Assembly: GCF_030816195.1 (NCBI RefSeq)
Contig: NZ_JAUSXS010000001.1
Coordinates: 2,379,501 to 2,443,500 of the forward strand
From: Pseudomonas sp. W4I3
GTDB taxonomy: Bacteria > Pseudomonadota > Gammaproteobacteria > Pseudomonadales > Pseudomonadaceae
Reading direction: 5' to 3'
DNA: 64,000 nucleotides
In this document: positions 19,648-29,791 of the stretch, piece by piece
How positions within the stretch are numbered: position 1 is the stretch's first letter
How the letters are laid out: every line of letters starts with the position of its first letter
Notes under the pieces: model-generated
Told to the model about the DNA's origin: nothing
Database searches by the model: none
Seen by the model: the letters and a program-made list of their open reading frames with translations, nothing else
Position numbers and translations under genes: made by a program

Positions 19648-20058
19648 TTAGGGTTGCGTGAAGTATAAATTGGAAGTGGAGTTTTGTATTTTTTTGGCTT
19701 TGCCTTTTGTTAGGTAGTTATTGAAATGAATTTCTAGGTAGTTCCTGTTTGTATACTTTTCGTATTTGTTCGAAGTTTCACATGCGTATATATACAATCT
19801 CCAGACATCGAAGCCGTCTATCCTCCCGTCAGGGCCATAATCAAAATCGACACATATTTTAGGTAGGTAAACCCTACATCCAATCCCGTGCAGTTCGTAA
19901 GTGATATCGTCAACAACCGTCCCACATTGCGGGATTTTTTTGGATCGCCATAAGCCTAAGATGTTTTTCGTGCCAAACGCCTGTTCAAGTAGGTCCGTGG
20001 CTGTTTTTACTTGTTTTAAGTACTCGTTGATCAAATCTTCTAAGGTGTGATCGCTCAT
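19648..20058 (-). CDS. Probable immunity protein for the RHS toxin (DUF6896-like)
   Basis: The 136-residue cytoplasmic protein, AT-rich, starts at an ATG overlapping the RHS stop by four bases (ATGA), so the two are translationally coupled. Its centre (TYELHGIGCRVYLP then VDFDYGPDGRIDGFDVWRL) matches what I recall of DUF6896 proteins, commonly found next to polymorphic toxins. The C-terminus (LTKGKAKKIQNSTSNLYFTQ) is more basic. Position, size and composition all support an immunity role; direct neutralisation is inferred. Confidence 0.75.
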   Translation of the reverse strand: MSDHTLEDLINEYLKQVKTATDLLEQAFGTKNILGLWRSKKIPQCGTVVDDITYELHGIGCRVYLPKICVDFDYGPDGRIDGFDVWRLYIYACETSNKYEKYTNRNYLEIHFNNYLTKGKAKKIQNSTSNLYFTQP

Positions 20059-23000
20059 CGTCTTGGCCTTTCCAGTCTATCGAGACCTACCGTATTTGAA
20101 GAGTCTATTACATCTTTGACACTGCTAAACGAGCTTTCGTGGCTGCCTATATTCTGGATTAGTTTTATGGTGACCGGTGTATGTGTTTGTCTCGCAGCGG
20201 ACGCTCTATGGTGCCCGTCAATAATATAGTGCTGCTCGTTATGCTCAACGACCTCTATTGGGTTGTTTTTATCGTATCCATTGTTTCGCATGCTGCTCGC
20301 AATTTCCTCCACTCGTTTGGTTGATCGCTTTCCTTCGATGCTGTGCGTTCTATTTAAAGTGGCAGCGTCTACTCCGTGGATAAGAGGGGCGGAAGGCTGG
20401 CCCTCGTTCACGCTTGATCTGTAGGTTGGATCGTCAGCATAGGCTCGTGGTTTACACCCGTCGTCACCTGGGCAAGTGTTCAAGCCTAGCGGATCAATCC
20501 AGCCTATAGGGTTAGGCACGTACTGGTACGCGTTGATCCCACCCGCCAGCTTCACCGGATCAGGCGTCAGGTATCGACCAATATCTGGATTGTAGTAACG
20601 ATGGCGGTTGTAGTGCAGACCGCTTTCCTGGTCGAAGTATTGGCCTTGGAAACGTAGCGGGTTGTCGATTTTGCCTACGTCGAGCCGGCTGATTTCTCCG
20701 TAGGCGCGGTAGTGGGCGGACCAGACGATGTCGCCTTCAGGCGTGGTGAGTTCCTGCGGTGTGCCGAGATGGTCGAGTTGGTAGTGGTAGGGCTTGGTTT
20801 CTCGTGGGCCGAAGCCTTCCAGCATTGCCAGCGGGCGGAAGCTGCCTGGCTCGTAAAGGTAACTACGATGATGATCGGCATGGTGTTCGGCGATCAGTTT
20901 GTCGCCTTGCCAGAAGAACTCCGTGGTGATGCCGTCGACGGTTTTGCTGATACGCCGTCCAAACGGGTCATAGCGATAACTGGCGGTTTGGCCGTTGGGT
21001 TTCGTGACGCCGATCAACCGGTGCTGGCAGTCGTAGCGGTATTCGGTGACGAGTGAATGGCCTTTGCCTCGCCGCTCATGGATCAGGTTGCCGAAGGCGT
21101 CATAGTCGTAGTGGTGATCGCCTTGGATCACGAGCCGGTTACCCGCAACGATGTCCGGCCCCGGCCGGTTTTGCATGAGTAAATTGCCCGCCGGGTTGTG
21201 GCCGAAACGCTCCTGTACGTCTTGCGAATGGTTGGCGCGGGTCAGGCGCTGGAGCGGGTCGTAGTGGTAAAGATGTTCGCCTTTGCGCGTGTCGTGCAGG
21301 CGGGTGAGGTTGCCGGTTTTGTCGTAGTCGTAGTGGCGTTGGTAAAGGTGATTTTGTTGTTGGGTGACGGCGTGGGCGTGCAGGCGGTTTTGGTCGTCGT
21401 AGTGGTAGTGGCTGAGCAGTTGGCCTTGTTGACGTTGTTGTTCGCGGCCGGCTTTGAACAGGTGGGAAGTCAGTAACGAACCGTTCAGTTCGACGGTGGC
21501 GAGGTGGCCGCCTTTGTCGTGGTTGAAGGTGAGGCGGTTGTTGTCCGGTAGGCGTAAATGTTGAAGCTGGCCGCAGGCGTCGTAGCCGTAGCGCAAGGTG
21601 CCCCAACCCTGATGTTCGGCGGTGAGACGGTTTTGGCGGTCGTACTCGTAGGCCAGAAACCAATGGCTGTCGTCGACGCTGAGGAGGTTGCCTTGGCGGT
21701 CGTAGGCATAGTCGACAGTGCTGCCATCGGGCAGGGTTTTTCGTACGAGACGACCGGCGTGGTCGCGCTGGTATTGGGTGACTAGCTGACTGCCGTCGTC
21801 GCCGTGTTCGGTCTTTTCCTGCAGGTTGCCGTTGAGGTCGTAGATGTAGGCGGTGCGCTGGCCGTCGAAGCCGGTTTCCTGTTGGATCAGGCCGTTGGGG
21901 TGGTAGTCGAGTTGGTAGGTTTCGCCGACTTCGTTTTCGATGGCGGTCAGCAGCAGGCGGGCGTTGTCGTAGCGGTACTTGACCTGGCTGCCATCGGCGT
22001 TGATGCGACGGCTGATCAAGTGCAGGCCGTCGGCGTATTCGTAGCGGGTGACGTGGCCGAGTTCGTCGCGTTCGGCGATGATTTTTCCGTAGGGGTTGTA
22101 GCTGAATTCCCGGCACGTACCGCCGGGCTGGGTCAGTTTCAGCAGGCGTCCTACAGCGTCCCATTGATACTGGGTCAGCGCGCCATGCTCATCCTCACGC
22201 GCAATCTGCCGGCCCAAGTCGTCATAGCGATAGCGCTTGGTTGCGCCATTGGGCAACTGTTCTTCAACGAGCTGTCCGCGCTCATTCCACACCAACCGAT
22301 GGCAACTGTTGTCGGGGTACCAAACGCCGGTGAGTTGCCCCTGCTTGTCGTAGCTGTAGTCGGTCGCATGGCCATCGGGATCAATCTGGCGAATGACATC
22401 GCCCTGGTCATTACGCTCGTATGTCCAGACCGCCTCACCCCGGCGCATAACCCGTACGAAGCCGTTGTCATGCTCGTAGGACGTCGGCTCGTCATCCCCC
22501 GGAAACAGCGCCACCAGGCGCCCGGCGGCGTCGTACTGATACGCCGTCACCGCGCCCAGCGGGTCTTGCTCGACGGTCAGGCGGCCCTTGTTGTCGTAGG
22601 ATTTGAAATGCTGGGCGCCGTCCGGATCGATGCGCTGTACCAGCCTTGCCCTTTGATCGTGGACGTAGACTTCTTGGCTGCCATCGTCGTTGTGCACGGT
22701 GACGCTGCCGTCGTCGCCCCAGGCATAGCGCGTGTCCATCTGCGAAAAGTTGGCCCAGTGCCGGACACAGCGTGCGGCCTTGCCGGCGCGTTCCCATTCC
22801 CAGAAAAAACTCGCGCCACCGGCCAGTTGTCGCTCGAGAATGACGTGTTGTTCGTCGTACCGATAACGCTCACATTCACCGACAGCGTTGGTCGCCGACA
22901 CCAGTCGTCCAGCGTCGTCATAGGCGTAGGAAACGACGTTCTGCTCGGTCACCCAAACAAAGGGTTCATGGCCCTTGGCGCGATGAACCTGGTAGTCCAC

Positions 23001-24755
23001 CGCCACAATGCGATCCAGTTCGTAGCGCAACAGCAAAGAGCGGCCCACGCCGTTATCCAGCCGTTCAATCCGCCCCAACCGATCCCGGAAAATGCGCAAC
23101 CGGTTGTCATACGCATCGCTGATCGCCGTCAGCACGCCGTCGCAAAAGTGGTAGAACCGCGACCCCTGGGCCAGCACCAATTCATCCGGCAACGACCCCA
23201 GGTAAATCGCCGCTTCGGCCAGGCTATTGGTAATCGCCGGCCGAGCCACCGTCGGCAAGGGCAGGGGGGTCGAGCGGTTCTCGTGGTCGGTCCACACCAC
23301 CGAATCGCCCGACACCACCAGCCGCTGGGCCAGCGCATGACTCCAGCCAAACCCCAACCCGCAATCCATTTCCACCGCGCTGGTGCGATACAAGCGCGTC
23401 CACTCGAACGGCAACATTCCATCCAGTGCGCCATCGGTGAGCGTCAGCAATTCCTCGCCGGTAACCATCGACACCGGGCAGCCATGGGTGACGGTCTTGT
23501 CCGAAGAAGCAGCAGCATCCCCGGCCGGATTTTTCGCGGAAGCAGGCACATCATCCACCGCCTCCTGGCGAACCAACGCCGTGCGCTGCGTCTTGCTGCG
23601 AACCGCCGGCACCGGGTTGGCAACCAATTCCTCACCCGCCTTCAACGACGCCACCGGCACCGCCTTGACCGGCACCGCTGCACTGTTCAGCAACACCGGC
23701 TTGGCGGCCTCCACATGTGTTTCCAGCCGAGGCCCTGCAACCTGCTTGGCCAAAAGCTCCAACAACGCCCGCGCCCGCCCGGATTTGACCTGGCTGAGTA
23801 CCTGAGCCCCCAGCCGAAGCTGGAGCCCAATCCCCCGCGTCGCCCAAATCAGCAACAGGTTGATCAAGACTTCGCCGGTTATCTCACCCAGCAGTTCGTA
23901 CATCTCGGGCGGCGGCAGCAGGCGTAGCCAGGCCACCATCGCCGCTAAATAAATGAACAACAGCGGCTCATCACTGAGCACCAGCAACCCCTGGGCGAGC
24001 GTGTCTTTACCCAGCTTGAGTAACTGATCAAGCTCGGCTTGAGAGAGGTACTTCAGCAACTGTTCGCTGTTGGACTTGAGGTTCGCCAGCAGGTCGACCA
24101 GCTCGGTAAGGTTGTCCCACAGGTTGTAGAAGGCCTTGCCGACGCCGGTCGCAAAGGCCACGCCCTGTTTCGCGCTGCGCTCGAAGCGCGGGGCTTTTGC
24201 AAAGTCGGCCCATTGAGGCTGGAACTGCTCGTTCCATTGCTGGCGCAGGTCTGCTTCCAGCCCGGCAATCACCGACTGGTAGGACGCATACAGTGCCTTG
24301 ACGTGATCTCTGGAAACGTTGGGGTAGAACGTGATCTGGTACTGCTGGTCGCGGGTGCACTCGGGCACTTTAAGAATGCCGCTGGGCCCGATGGTTCGCT
24401 GCAACGGCGCGCCCATGGGCGTGCCGTCCTGGGCGATGGCTTGCAGCGTGACCGGCGTATTGCCGATCGGCACGAACCGGGTGCTCTCGAACAGATGCAC
24501 CAGGGTCAGCCCGCCCTGGGCCTTGCACTGGGCGACGGTGCGACTGGGCTTGTCGGAAGAAATCGGCGCAACCAGTGCGACGTCGTCACCGACCTTGAAC
24601 ACCTGCTCCACTTCCAGTGCCGAGCCACTTAAAAAGCTGTCGGCCCACGTATCGAAGGTGTTCAGGCAGTTGCGGAAATCACGAAGAACCTCTTCAGCGT
24701 CCAACGCTTCGGGATCCATCGGCGCCAGTACAAAGCTGGCAATCACCGGAATCAA
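20055..24755 (-). CDS. RHS-repeat polymorphic toxin with ParB-like C-terminal tip
   Basis: The 1566-residue protein has an N-terminal region of about 420 residues with two hydrophobic stretches near 275-320 and no PAAR-like motif. DUF6531 begins around HGCPVSMVTGEE (about 424). Many YD repeats (YxYDxxGRL) run from about 560 to 1370. The RHS core boundary is DPVKLAGGINAYQYVPNP with DPLGLN just before residue 1427. The last 140 residues switch to AT-rich DNA (from about 20477 down) and contain KRVEEIASSMRNNG...NPIEVVEHNEQHYIIDGHHRASAA, the strand-helix pattern and DGHHR of ParB/sulfiredoxin-like nuclease domains. RHS shells enclose and deliver such toxins to neighbours, typically through type VI secretion. 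The start is TTG with a poor ribosome site; Met13 (ATG) is an alternative. Nuclease activity is inferred. Confidence 0.9.
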   Translation of the reverse strand: MIPVIASFVLAPMDPEALDAEEVLRDFRNCLNTFDTWADSFLSGSALEVEQVFKVGDDVALVAPISSDKPSRTVAQCKAQGGLTLVHLFESTRFVPIGNTPVTLQAIAQDGTPMGAPLQRTIGPSGILKVPECTRDQQYQITFYPNVSRDHVKALYASYQSVIAGLEADLRQQWNEQFQPQWADFAKAPRFERSAKQGVAFATGVGKAFYNLWDNLTELVDLLANLKSNSEQLLKYLSQAELDQLLKLGKDTLAQGLLVLSDEPLLFIYLAAMVAWLRLLPPPEMYELLGEITGEVLINLLLIWATRGIGLQLRLGAQVLSQVKSGRARALLELLAKQVAGPRLETHVEAAKPVLLNSAAVPVKAVPVASLKAGEELVANPVPAVRSKTQRTALVRQEAVDDVPASAKNPAGDAAASSDKTVTHGCPVSMVTGEELLTLTDGALDGMLPFEWTRLYRTSAVEMDCGLGFGWSHALAQRLVVSGDSVVWTDHENRSTPLPLPTVARPAITNSLAEAAIYLGSLPDELVLAQGSRFYHFCDGVLTAISDAYDNRLRIFRDRLGRIERLDNGVGRSLLLRYELDRIVAVDYQVHRAKGHEPFVWVTEQNVVSYAYDDAGRLVSATNAVGECERYRYDEQHVILERQLAGGASFFWEWERAGKAARCVRHWANFSQMDTRYAWGDDGSVTVHNDDGSQEVYVHDQRARLVQRIDPDGAQHFKSYDNKGRLTVEQDPLGAVTAYQYDAAGRLVALFPGDDEPTSYEHDNGFVRVMRRGEAVWTYERNDQGDVIRQIDPDGHATDYSYDKQGQLTGVWYPDNSCHRLVWNERGQLVEEQLPNGATKRYRYDDLGRQIAREDEHGALTQYQWDAVGRLLKLTQPGGTCREFSYNPYGKIIAERDELGHVTRYEYADGLHLISRRINADGSQVKYRYDNARLLLTAIENEVGETYQLDYHPNGLIQQETGFDGQRTAYIYDLNGNLQEKTEHGDDGSQLVTQYQRDHAGRLVRKTLPDGSTVDYAYDRQGNLLSVDDSHWFLAYEYDRQNRLTAEHQGWGTLRYGYDACGQLQHLRLPDNNRLTFNHDKGGHLATVELNGSLLTSHLFKAGREQQRQQGQLLSHYHYDDQNRLHAHAVTQQQNHLYQRHYDYDKTGNLTRLHDTRKGEHLYHYDPLQRLTRANHSQDVQERFGHNPAGNLLMQNRPGPDIVAGNRLVIQGDHHYDYDAFGNLIHERRGKGHSLVTEYRYDCQHRLIGVTKPNGQTASYRYDPFGRRISKTVDGITTEFFWQGDKLIAEHHADHHRSYLYEPGSFRPLAMLEGFGPRETKPYHYQLDHLGTPQELTTPEGDIVWSAHYRAYGEISRLDVGKIDNPLRFQGQYFDQESGLHYNRHRYYNPDIGRYLTPDPVKLAGGINAYQYVPNPIGWIDPLGLNTCPGDDGCKPRAYADDPTYRSSVNEGQPSAPLIHGVDAATLNRTHSIEGKRSTKRVEEIASSMRNNGYDKNNPIEVVEHNEQHYIIDGHHRASAARQTHTPVTIKLIQNIGSHESSFSSVKDVIDSSNTVGLDRLERPRR

Positions 24756-24953
24756 AAGACGCCCCGGACAACCTGGGCGCTAACGAAAAAAACCATCTGC
24801 AATCCCTCGCACTGTTTGATCAGGCGAGGGACTTTGCAGCGGTTCGTAGGTAAAAGAAGTCGGCGTTAATCGCGGGGATGAGGAGGAAGTTTCGTCTTGA
24901 TCTCAGGCAAGCTGCGCCTTGGTCGTAGGACTTGGATTAGGGGCTGAACGGTC

Positions 24954-26435
24954 TTACAGCTTCAACTGCCCAATCGCTTTGCTCAGCTCTGCGGCCAAGG
25001 TCGCCAGCTCATTGCTGGTGGTGGCTGAGTCCACTGTCTGCTGCACGGTGTTTTCGGTTACATCACGAATACTCACCACTGCACGGTTCATCTCTTCGGC
25101 GACATGGCTCTGCTGTTCGGCGGCCACTGCGATCTGGGTGTTGCTCTCGCGCATCTGCGCCACGGCACCGGTGATTTCGCCGAGCGCGGCACCGGCTTCC
25201 TGGGCCTGTTGAACGCAGTCATCGGCCTTGAACGAGCTTTCCTGCATGAAGTCCACCGCATCGCGGGTGCCGGCTTGCAGCGCCGAGACCATGCGCGTGA
25301 TTTCGTCGGTGGAGCTTTGTACGCGCTTGGCCAGGTTGCGCACTTCGTCTGCCACCACCGCAAAGCCACGGCCCATTTCTCCGGCGCGGGCGGCTTCGAT
25401 GGCGGCGTTGAGCGCCAGCAAGTTGGTTTGTTCGGCGATGCTGTGGATCACCCCGACCACGCCGTTGATTTTCTGGCTGTCTTCGGCGAGTTTCTGGATC
25501 ATTTCAGCAGTTTGTTGCACGCCGGTGGACAGCCCGGCAATGGAACGTTGCACGCGGATAACCACTTCCCGGCCGCTGCCGGCGAGGGTGTCAGCGGTTT
25601 GCGAGAGGTCGCGGGTGGCGCCGGCATGCTGGGCAATATGGTGAACGGTGGCGGTCATTTCGTTGATGGCCGTGGCGGCCTGGTCGGTCTCGCTTTGCTG
25701 GCCGAGCATGCCGTGCTGCACCTCGTTCATGCTGCTGGCCAGCCGCGCGGCGCCTTCGTCCAATTGCCTGGCGGTACGGGCCACGGTGTTGACCACCCGC
25801 TGGTAGCCGGCTTGCATGGCGTTGAAGGCGCTGGCCATCTGCCCGACCTCATCCTTGCAGGCCAGCGGCACGCGGGCGGACAAGTCGCCGGTTTTCTCGA
25901 CATGCAGCATCACGTCCTTGAGGGTGTTGAGCTGGCTGAGCAGGAAGCGGATCAGCAGTTGTGAGGCGCCGAGCATCGCAAGCATCAGGATCGCCACCGC
26001 CACCGCATAGTTGACGAAGCGTTCGCCGAACACTTGGCGCAGGCTTGGCGCGTAGGCGAGTACGGCGACCTGTTGCCCATCGGCACGGTGGATGACGTCA
26101 GCGCCCACCAGCGGATTGATGCCGAACCATGGCAGGTGACTGAGTTCGACCCAGCCGCTGGCGCCTTGCAAGGCTGAAAGATCCTGGCCTGTTCGTTGTG
26201 GGACCTGGTCGCGGCTGAAGGTCAGCCAGTTCTCACCAGTGGGCAGTGCCTTGTCAGCCGGCCAGGCGCTGAGCAGCTGTCCTTGGGCCTGCGCTGAAAG
26301 CTGCGACGCATGGCTGCGTGCCTGTTGTTCGAGCTGGACGGCATACAGCACCAGCAGCAGGGTGGTGATGAACGCCACCGCGTTGACGGCCCAGAATTTG
26401 TACTTCAGCGAGATATTGCTAAGCCAGGCACCCAT
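24954..26435 (-). CDS. Methyl-accepting chemotaxis protein
   Basis: The 493-residue chemoreceptor has TM1 at about 14-33, a short periplasmic sensor of about 130 residues, TM2 at about 165-188, HAMP at about 190-240, and the signalling domain. The signalling domain contains the invariant hairpin tip [47 protein letters not shown] 26435 ([15 protein letters not shown]) is chosen over an upstream in-frame ATG because it places TM1 near the N-terminus as in relatives. The C-terminus lacks a clear CheR-tethering pentapeptide. Ligand unknown. Confidence 0.92.
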   Translation of the reverse strand: MGAWLSNISLKYKFWAVNAVAFITTLLLVLYAVQLEQQARSHASQLSAQAQGQLLSAWPADKALPTGENWLTFSRDQVPQRTGQDLSALQGASGWVELSHLPWFGINPLVGADVIHRADGQQVAVLAYAPSLRQVFGERFVNYAVAVAILMLAMLGASQLLIRFLLSQLNTLKDVMLHVEKTGDLSARVPLACKDEVGQMASAFNAMQAGYQRVVNTVARTARQLDEGAARLASSMNEVQHGMLGQQSETDQAATAINEMTATVHHIAQHAGATRDLSQTADTLAGSGREVVIRVQRSIAGLSTGVQQTAEMIQKLAEDSQKINGVVGVIHSIAEQTNLLALNAAIEAARAGEMGRGFAVVADEVRNLAKRVQSSTDEITRMVSALQAGTRDAVDFMQESSFKADDCVQQAQEAGAALGEITGAVAQMRESNTQIAVAAEQQSHVAEEMNRAVVSIRDVTENTVQQTVDSATTSNELATLAAELSKAIGQLKL

Positions 26436-26531
26436 GGAAGGTTTTCTCTGATAGCGGAAACAGCATTGGCAAGGTGCCATTATTGTGCCGCTATTCAGGA
26501 AAGCATTTTTGACATGGGTCAATGCGCCGCA

Positions 26532-27338
26532 TCACTCCACGGCCGGCAAGCCGAAAAAAGCGCGGGCACAGGCGGTGCTGTGCAACGCCAGGTCTTCCAT
26601 CGTTTCATTGCGATGCAGGGCCACCTCACGCAACACTTCGGTGAGGAAGGCAGGTTCATTGCGGCCGTTTTTTGGCTTGGGGCGCAGCGTGCGAGGCAGC
26701 AGGTAGGGCGCGTCACTTTCCAGCATCAAACGGCCTCGGGGAATTTCCCTGACCAACGGGTGCAGATGCGTCCCACGGCGCTCGTCGCAGATCCAGCCCG
26801 TGATGCCAATGTGCAGGTCTAGGTCGAGGTAGCTGAAGAGCGCCGCTTGTTCGCCCGTGAAGCAGTGCACCACGGCGGCGGGCAGATGGTCACGGTAGTC
26901 CTTGAGGATCTCCAGCAGGCGCTGATTGGCGTCGCGTTCGTGAAGAAACACGGGAAGTTTCAGTTCGACAGCCAGGGCCAGGTGTTCCTCGAGGACTTTT
27001 TCCTGCTGTGGGCGCGGCGAAAAATCACGGTTGAAATCCAGCCCGCACTCGCCGACGGCGCGCACGCGCGGTTCACTGAGCAAGCCGCGCAGACGTTGGG
27101 CGCTGGCGCTGTTCCAGTCGCTGGCGGAATGGGGGTGGATGCCGGCGGTGCTGAACAGACGTTGCGCGCTTTCATCGAGTTTCACGCACAGCTCCAGAGC
27201 CTGCTCGCTGCCTTCGACACTGGTACCGGTGAGCACTAATTGTTGCACGCCGGCGGCGTAGGCACGCTCGATGACGGCCGATTGCCTCTCGTCGAAACTG
27301 GGGTTGGTCAGGTTGACGCCGATATCAATGAGTTGCAT
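26532..27338 (-). CDS. tatD: TatD-family metal-dependent DNase
   Basis: The 268-residue TIM-barrel hydrolase has an N-terminus ([12 protein letters not shown]) and blocks [43 protein letters not shown] and [10 protein letters not shown] that match true TatD. Many YcfH-type paralogues instead begin DTHCH. The metal ligands Glu, His, His and Asp of the family are present. TatD is a 3'-5' exonuclease acting in DNA repair or degradation. It lies 97 bases upstream of the chemoreceptor on the same strand. Confidence 0.93.
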   Translation of the reverse strand: MQLIDIGVNLTNPSFDERQSAVIERAYAAGVQQLVLTGTSVEGSEQALELCVKLDESAQRLFSTAGIHPHSASDWNSASAQRLRGLLSEPRVRAVGECGLDFNRDFSPRPQQEKVLEEHLALAVELKLPVFLHERDANQRLLEILKDYRDHLPAAVVHCFTGEQAALFSYLDLDLHIGITGWICDERRGTHLHPLVREIPRGRLMLESDAPYLLPRTLRPKPKNGRNEPAFLTEVLREVALHRNETMEDLALHSTACARAFFGLPAVE

Positions 27339-27574
27339 GGTGCTACCTCCGCCTGCGGCCGGAAAGCATATCAGAGCTGTAGATTTATAAGAAAAACGAA
27401 GAACTACAACGCGTTATAGCTGTCTTTGAACGTTGCACGCGACATTGTGCTGGGCCTGCTGCCTGTCACCGTGCCGCCGTTGCGCGCCTTGCCAGCGCAT
27501 AAAGCGCTCTGTTTCTGACGCCCAGCACCTCGTTTTTCACGAAGGCGCTGGCCAGTATTCTTTCCGGAGAGCGG

Positions 27575-28996
27575 ATGATCCGACCCTCGGCGTTGCTTAT
27601 AGTGTGCGTGACCTTGCTGCTGCCCATGGCGGCGGTCGCACGTCTCGACGGTCCGCTGGAAGTGACAAAGCCCGGCAAGGTGCGTGACCTGGCAGACATC
27701 CGTTCCAGCCGCACCCTGCGTGTACTGGTCAACCAGAGCCGCAACAGCTCCGGTGAAGTGCAGGGCCAGGCCATCGGTGTTGAATACCATCGCCTGCGTG
27801 CATTCGAGCAATACCTCAATGGCCGTGCCCGTGATGGCCAGGAGATCAATCTCAAGATCATTCCCAAGGCCAAGGAGCAGTTGCTCGGGGCACTGGCCCG
27901 TGGCGAAGGCGACCTGGTTGCCCCTGGCGAATTGCTGGATGTAAAAGCCGCGCACAAGATCAGCACCAGTGACCCTATCGCCAGCGGCGTGCCGTTATGG
28001 CTGGTCGGCGTCAAGGGTGAACGACGGTTTACCAAGCTGGAGCAGTTGTCGGGTCGCACTCTGACGCTGACTACCGGCAGTGCGGCCGCAGATGCAATCA
28101 GCCAGGTCAATCAGAAGCTGGCCCTGCACAAGCAGCCGCCGATCAAGGTGGAATGGGTCGACCCGAGCCTGGCGGTGGAAGACGTGCTGGAAATGGTGCA
28201 GGCCGGGATCTATCACCTGACCATCGTTGAAAAACCGATTGCCGAGCGCTGGTCGAAAATCCTGCCCAGGTTGCGCTTTGACAAGCAGGTGGCCATCAGC
28301 GAGCCAGGCGACGAGTATTGGTTTGTGCGCCAGGATGCGTCGATGTTGCGGGCGAGCATCGATCGTTTCCTCAAGACCTACCGAACCCCTTCCGATCAGG
28401 ATGTGGCGTTCCAGCGTATCTATCGACGTCTCTATCAAGTGCGCAACCCGTTGGCCCGCGCGGACCGTCAACGCCTGGAGAAGCTGCGCCCGGTTCTGCA
28501 AAAGCATGCGCGCGAGCAAGGCATGGACTGGCTGAACCTGGCTGCACTGGCATTCAAGGAGTCTGCGCTCGACCCTGGCGCGCGCAACAGTGGCGGTCCT
28601 ACCGGTTTGATGCAGATCACGCCTTCGGCTGCGCAGCGGGTGGGCGTGAATAATATCGAGAGTCTGGACAGTAATGTGCAGGCGGGGGCGCGCTACCTGG
28701 CGATGATCCGTCGTAAATTCTTCGCCAGCCCCAAGCTCAATGAGCGCGAACGCATGGCCTTTGTGCTCGCGGCGTACAACATGGGACCAGAGCGCGTGCA
28801 GGGCATGCGCACCGAAGCCAGACGTCGGGGGCTCAATCCCAATCAGTGGTTCTTTCAGGTTGAACGTATTGCCATGGAGCAGGTAGGAATGGGCGGCGTC
28901 AGCTATGTTAATAGTGTCAACAAGTACTACTTGGCGTTTGATCGGGAGCGTGAGTCTCTGGAGCCGTCAATGGGGAAAATTGCATCACGCAAGTAA
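27575..28996 (+). CDS. MltF-type membrane-bound lytic murein transglycosylase
   Basis: The 473-residue exported protein has a signal peptide (about 1-22). A periplasmic SBP_bac_3-like regulatory domain follows (about 45-290; LRVLVNQSRN, GEGDLVAPGELL), then an SLT catalytic domain (about 315-460). Catalytic Glu329 sits in ALAFKESALDPGARNSGGPTGLMQITP, and AYNMGPERV and YVNSVNKYY are family motifs. MltF cleaves peptidoglycan with 1,6-anhydroMurNAc formation. The lipobox expected for outer-membrane anchoring is absent, so it may be soluble or anchored by its N-terminus. CGGAGAG precedes ATG 27575. Confidence 0.9.
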   Translation: MIRPSALLIVCVTLLLPMAAVARLDGPLEVTKPGKVRDLADIRSSRTLRVLVNQSRNSSGEVQGQAIGVEYHRLRAFEQYLNGRARDGQEINLKIIPKAKEQLLGALARGEGDLVAPGELLDVKAAHKISTSDPIASGVPLWLVGVKGERRFTKLEQLSGRTLTLTTGSAAADAISQVNQKLALHKQPPIKVEWVDPSLAVEDVLEMVQAGIYHLTIVEKPIAERWSKILPRLRFDKQVAISEPGDEYWFVRQDASMLRASIDRFLKTYRTPSDQDVAFQRIYRRLYQVRNPLARADRQRLEKLRPVLQKHAREQGMDWLNLAALAFKESALDPGARNSGGPTGLMQITPSAAQRVGVNNIESLDSNVQAGARYLAMIRRKFFASPKLNERERMAFVLAAYNMGPERVQGMRTEARRRGLNPNQWFFQVERIAMEQVGMGGVSYVNSVNKYYLAFDRERESLEPSMGKIASRK

Positions 28997-29100
28997 TCGA
29001 TTTTGTCGATGTTTATGGCGCAATTTTTCGGCTTTTATCATTGTTTAAACTGATTAATATAGCGGCCAACCAACCCCCTACCTGAAAAAGGATTTACCCC

Positions 29101-29535
29101 ATGAGCCCACTGATCACCCGTGTCCTGTCCACTCGCGCCGGTTATGGCCTGACTGTTCTGCGCGTCTTCGTCGGCATTATTTTCGCTGCCCACGGCTCGC
29201 AAAAACTTTTCGGCTGGTTTGGCGGCGGTGGTCTGGCGGGCACCGCACAGTGGATGGAAAGCATTGGCCTGGCGCCGGGTACGCTGATGGCAGTGTTGTC
29301 AGGCGGCACCGAGTTCTTTGCCGGGCTGGCGCTGATCATCGGCTTGCTCGCACGCCCTGCGGCATTGGGTTTGACCTTTCTGACGCTGGTGGCAATTTTT
29401 TCGGTGCACATTCATAACGGGCTGTTCATGGCCAACAATGGTTATGAGTTCGCACTTGCCCTGCTTGGCGGCTCGCTGGCAGTACTGTTCGAAGGCGCCG
29501 GCAAACTGTCGGCCGACCGCGCCATCGCCAACTGA
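29101..29535 (+). CDS. DoxX-family membrane protein
   Basis: The 144-residue protein has four membrane segments; the N-terminal LTVLRVFVGIIFAAHGSQKLFGWFGGGGL is the DoxX hallmark, and GGTEFFAGLALIIGLLARPAALGL follows. Family members are linked to quinone or thiol redox and to envelope stress, but this one is not assigned. AAAGGA precedes ATG 29101, and a clear terminator follows, so it is a single-gene unit. Confidence 0.9.
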   Translation: MSPLITRVLSTRAGYGLTVLRVFVGIIFAAHGSQKLFGWFGGGGLAGTAQWMESIGLAPGTLMAVLSGGTEFFAGLALIIGLLARPAALGLTFLTLVAIFSVHIHNGLFMANNGYEFALALLGGSLAVLFEGAGKLSADRAIAN

Positions 29536-29554
29536 CCGTTTCGCAAGTCTTGGG

Positions 29555-29580
29555 AGGCCCGCCGTGTGCGGGCCTTTTCG
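29555..29580 (+). terminator. Terminator after doxX
   Basis: AGGCCCGC (29555-29562) pairs with GCGGGCCT (29568-29575), followed by TTTCG. Confidence 0.85.
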
Positions 29581-29791
29581 TTGCTCGGGATTCTTGACAC
29601 TGCCCCGCCAGCTTCTCTAGGATGCTGCTCATGCGCCGATTTAAACAGCTAATTGCGGGGCGCCACTGGACTCGATGCAGTCCGACAGAACCATGCACTC
29701 ATCAGTAGGCACGGTTCGAAATACCGCTAAAGCGCTGGTTCGGTGTTGCCTCTCACCTGCCCGCAGACTTTTGAGGTAGAGACACGACACG

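Noticed and set aside
21804..23927. 707-codon plus-strand frame
   Set aside because: It runs opposite the RHS core; repeated YD codons generate long antisense frames.
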